This document shows, piece by piece, positions 21,847 through 21,966 of a DNA stretch of 21,966 nt. Under the pieces are notes generated by a model. The model had not been told where the DNA came from. It saw only the letters and a list, made by a program, of their open reading frames with translations, and did no database searches. This DNA comes from JBAZKK01 sp964456925 (GTDB taxonomy: Bacteria; Omnitrophota; Gorgyraeia; Gygaellales; Profunditerraquicolaceae), in the NCBI GenBank assembly GCA_964456925.1, contig CAYWCX010000018.1, forward strand, positions 1 through 21,966, given 5' to 3'. A program made the translations under genes and the position numbers. Numbering within the stretch: the first letter of the stretch is position 1; the number at the start of each line of letters is the position of its first letter.

Positions 21847-21966
21847 TTATAACTTCACTACCTTAGTAGCTTGGTCACCCTTGGGCCCTTTTTCGACTTC
21901 AAACTCAACCTCCTGGCCCTCGTCTAAGGACTTGTAGCCCTCACCCTGTATCGCGCTGTGATGCAC
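21847..21966 (-). CDS. Second cold-shock domain protein (5' part beyond the window edge)
   Basis: Only the last 39 codons are visible; I translated them from the sequence. They read VHHSAIQGEGYKSLDEGQEV and then EFEVEKGPKGDQATKVVKL before a TAA stop, the standard C-terminal half of a CspA-family protein starting inside RNP2 (VHHSAI). The protein binds single-stranded RNA and DNA. It is followed by a strong intrinsic terminator and then by the first cold-shock gene. Confidence 0.9.
   Translation of the reverse strand: MHHSAIQGEGYKSLDEGQEVEFEVEKGPKGDQATKVVKL

Overview
The window reads as a chromosomal segment of an uncultivated Gram-negative-type bacterium, most likely from the PVC side of the tree (Omnitrophota or a close relative). 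This placement is an inference from gene content: a Minf_1886-family protein, a CHAT/TPR protein run with an ECF sigma factor, a GH94-type enzyme, a DUF362 ferredoxin-like protein, a K+-dependent membrane pyrophosphatase, lipoprotein and outer-membrane-type exported proteins, and roughly balanced GC. There are no tRNA or rRNA genes, phage genes, transposases or CRISPR arrays. Both ends cut genes: a beta-propeller protein on the left and a cold-shock protein on the right.

Layout. Bases 1-6669 (all minus strand) form a signalling block: an exported beta-propeller protein with a TolC-like tail, a PAS-PAS-HD-GYP c-di-GMP phosphodiesterase, and an operon of ECF sigma factor, zinc-binding anti-sigma-like protein and membrane-anchored CHAT protease with TPRs. 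Divergent from this operon is a PilZ-PilT fusion ATPase (6751-8136, +). A bidirectional terminator then separates it from the membrane pyrophosphatase (minus). Next come a small membrane protein, a DUF167 protein and a DUF362/4Fe-4S protein (10420-11994, minus). Bases 12000-12302 hold a 178-base palindromic element and the promoter of a GH94-type phosphorylase gene (12303-14993, +). From 14980 to the right end everything is on the minus strand: YbgC thioesterase, YjbQ, Minf_1886, GT2 glycosyltransferase; GreA, M48 lipoprotease, a small exported protein; PurU; a cupin with a membrane zinc-ribbon protein; a PlsC acyltransferase; and two tandem cold-shock proteins.

How the genes may work together. 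The strongest candidate system is the sigma / anti-sigma / CHAT operon. An identical two-part motif (11 bases, 11-base gap, 10 bases) lies upstream of both the anti-sigma gene and the beta-propeller gene 4.5 kb away. It has the spacing and the CGTC core of an ECF promoter, so the sigma factor probably drives its own inhibitor and protease as well as the exported propeller protein. The combination of a caspase-like TPR/CHAT protease with an ECF sigma factor resembles the Csx29/Csx30/RpoE module of type III-E CRISPR systems, here without CRISPR. A second theme is c-di-GMP: a phosphodiesterase and a PilZ-controlled pilus motor lie on either side of this operon. Several vegetative promoters here have a TTGC-type -35 box exactly 17 bases from the -10 box, and three of them start transcripts within a few bases of the start codon.
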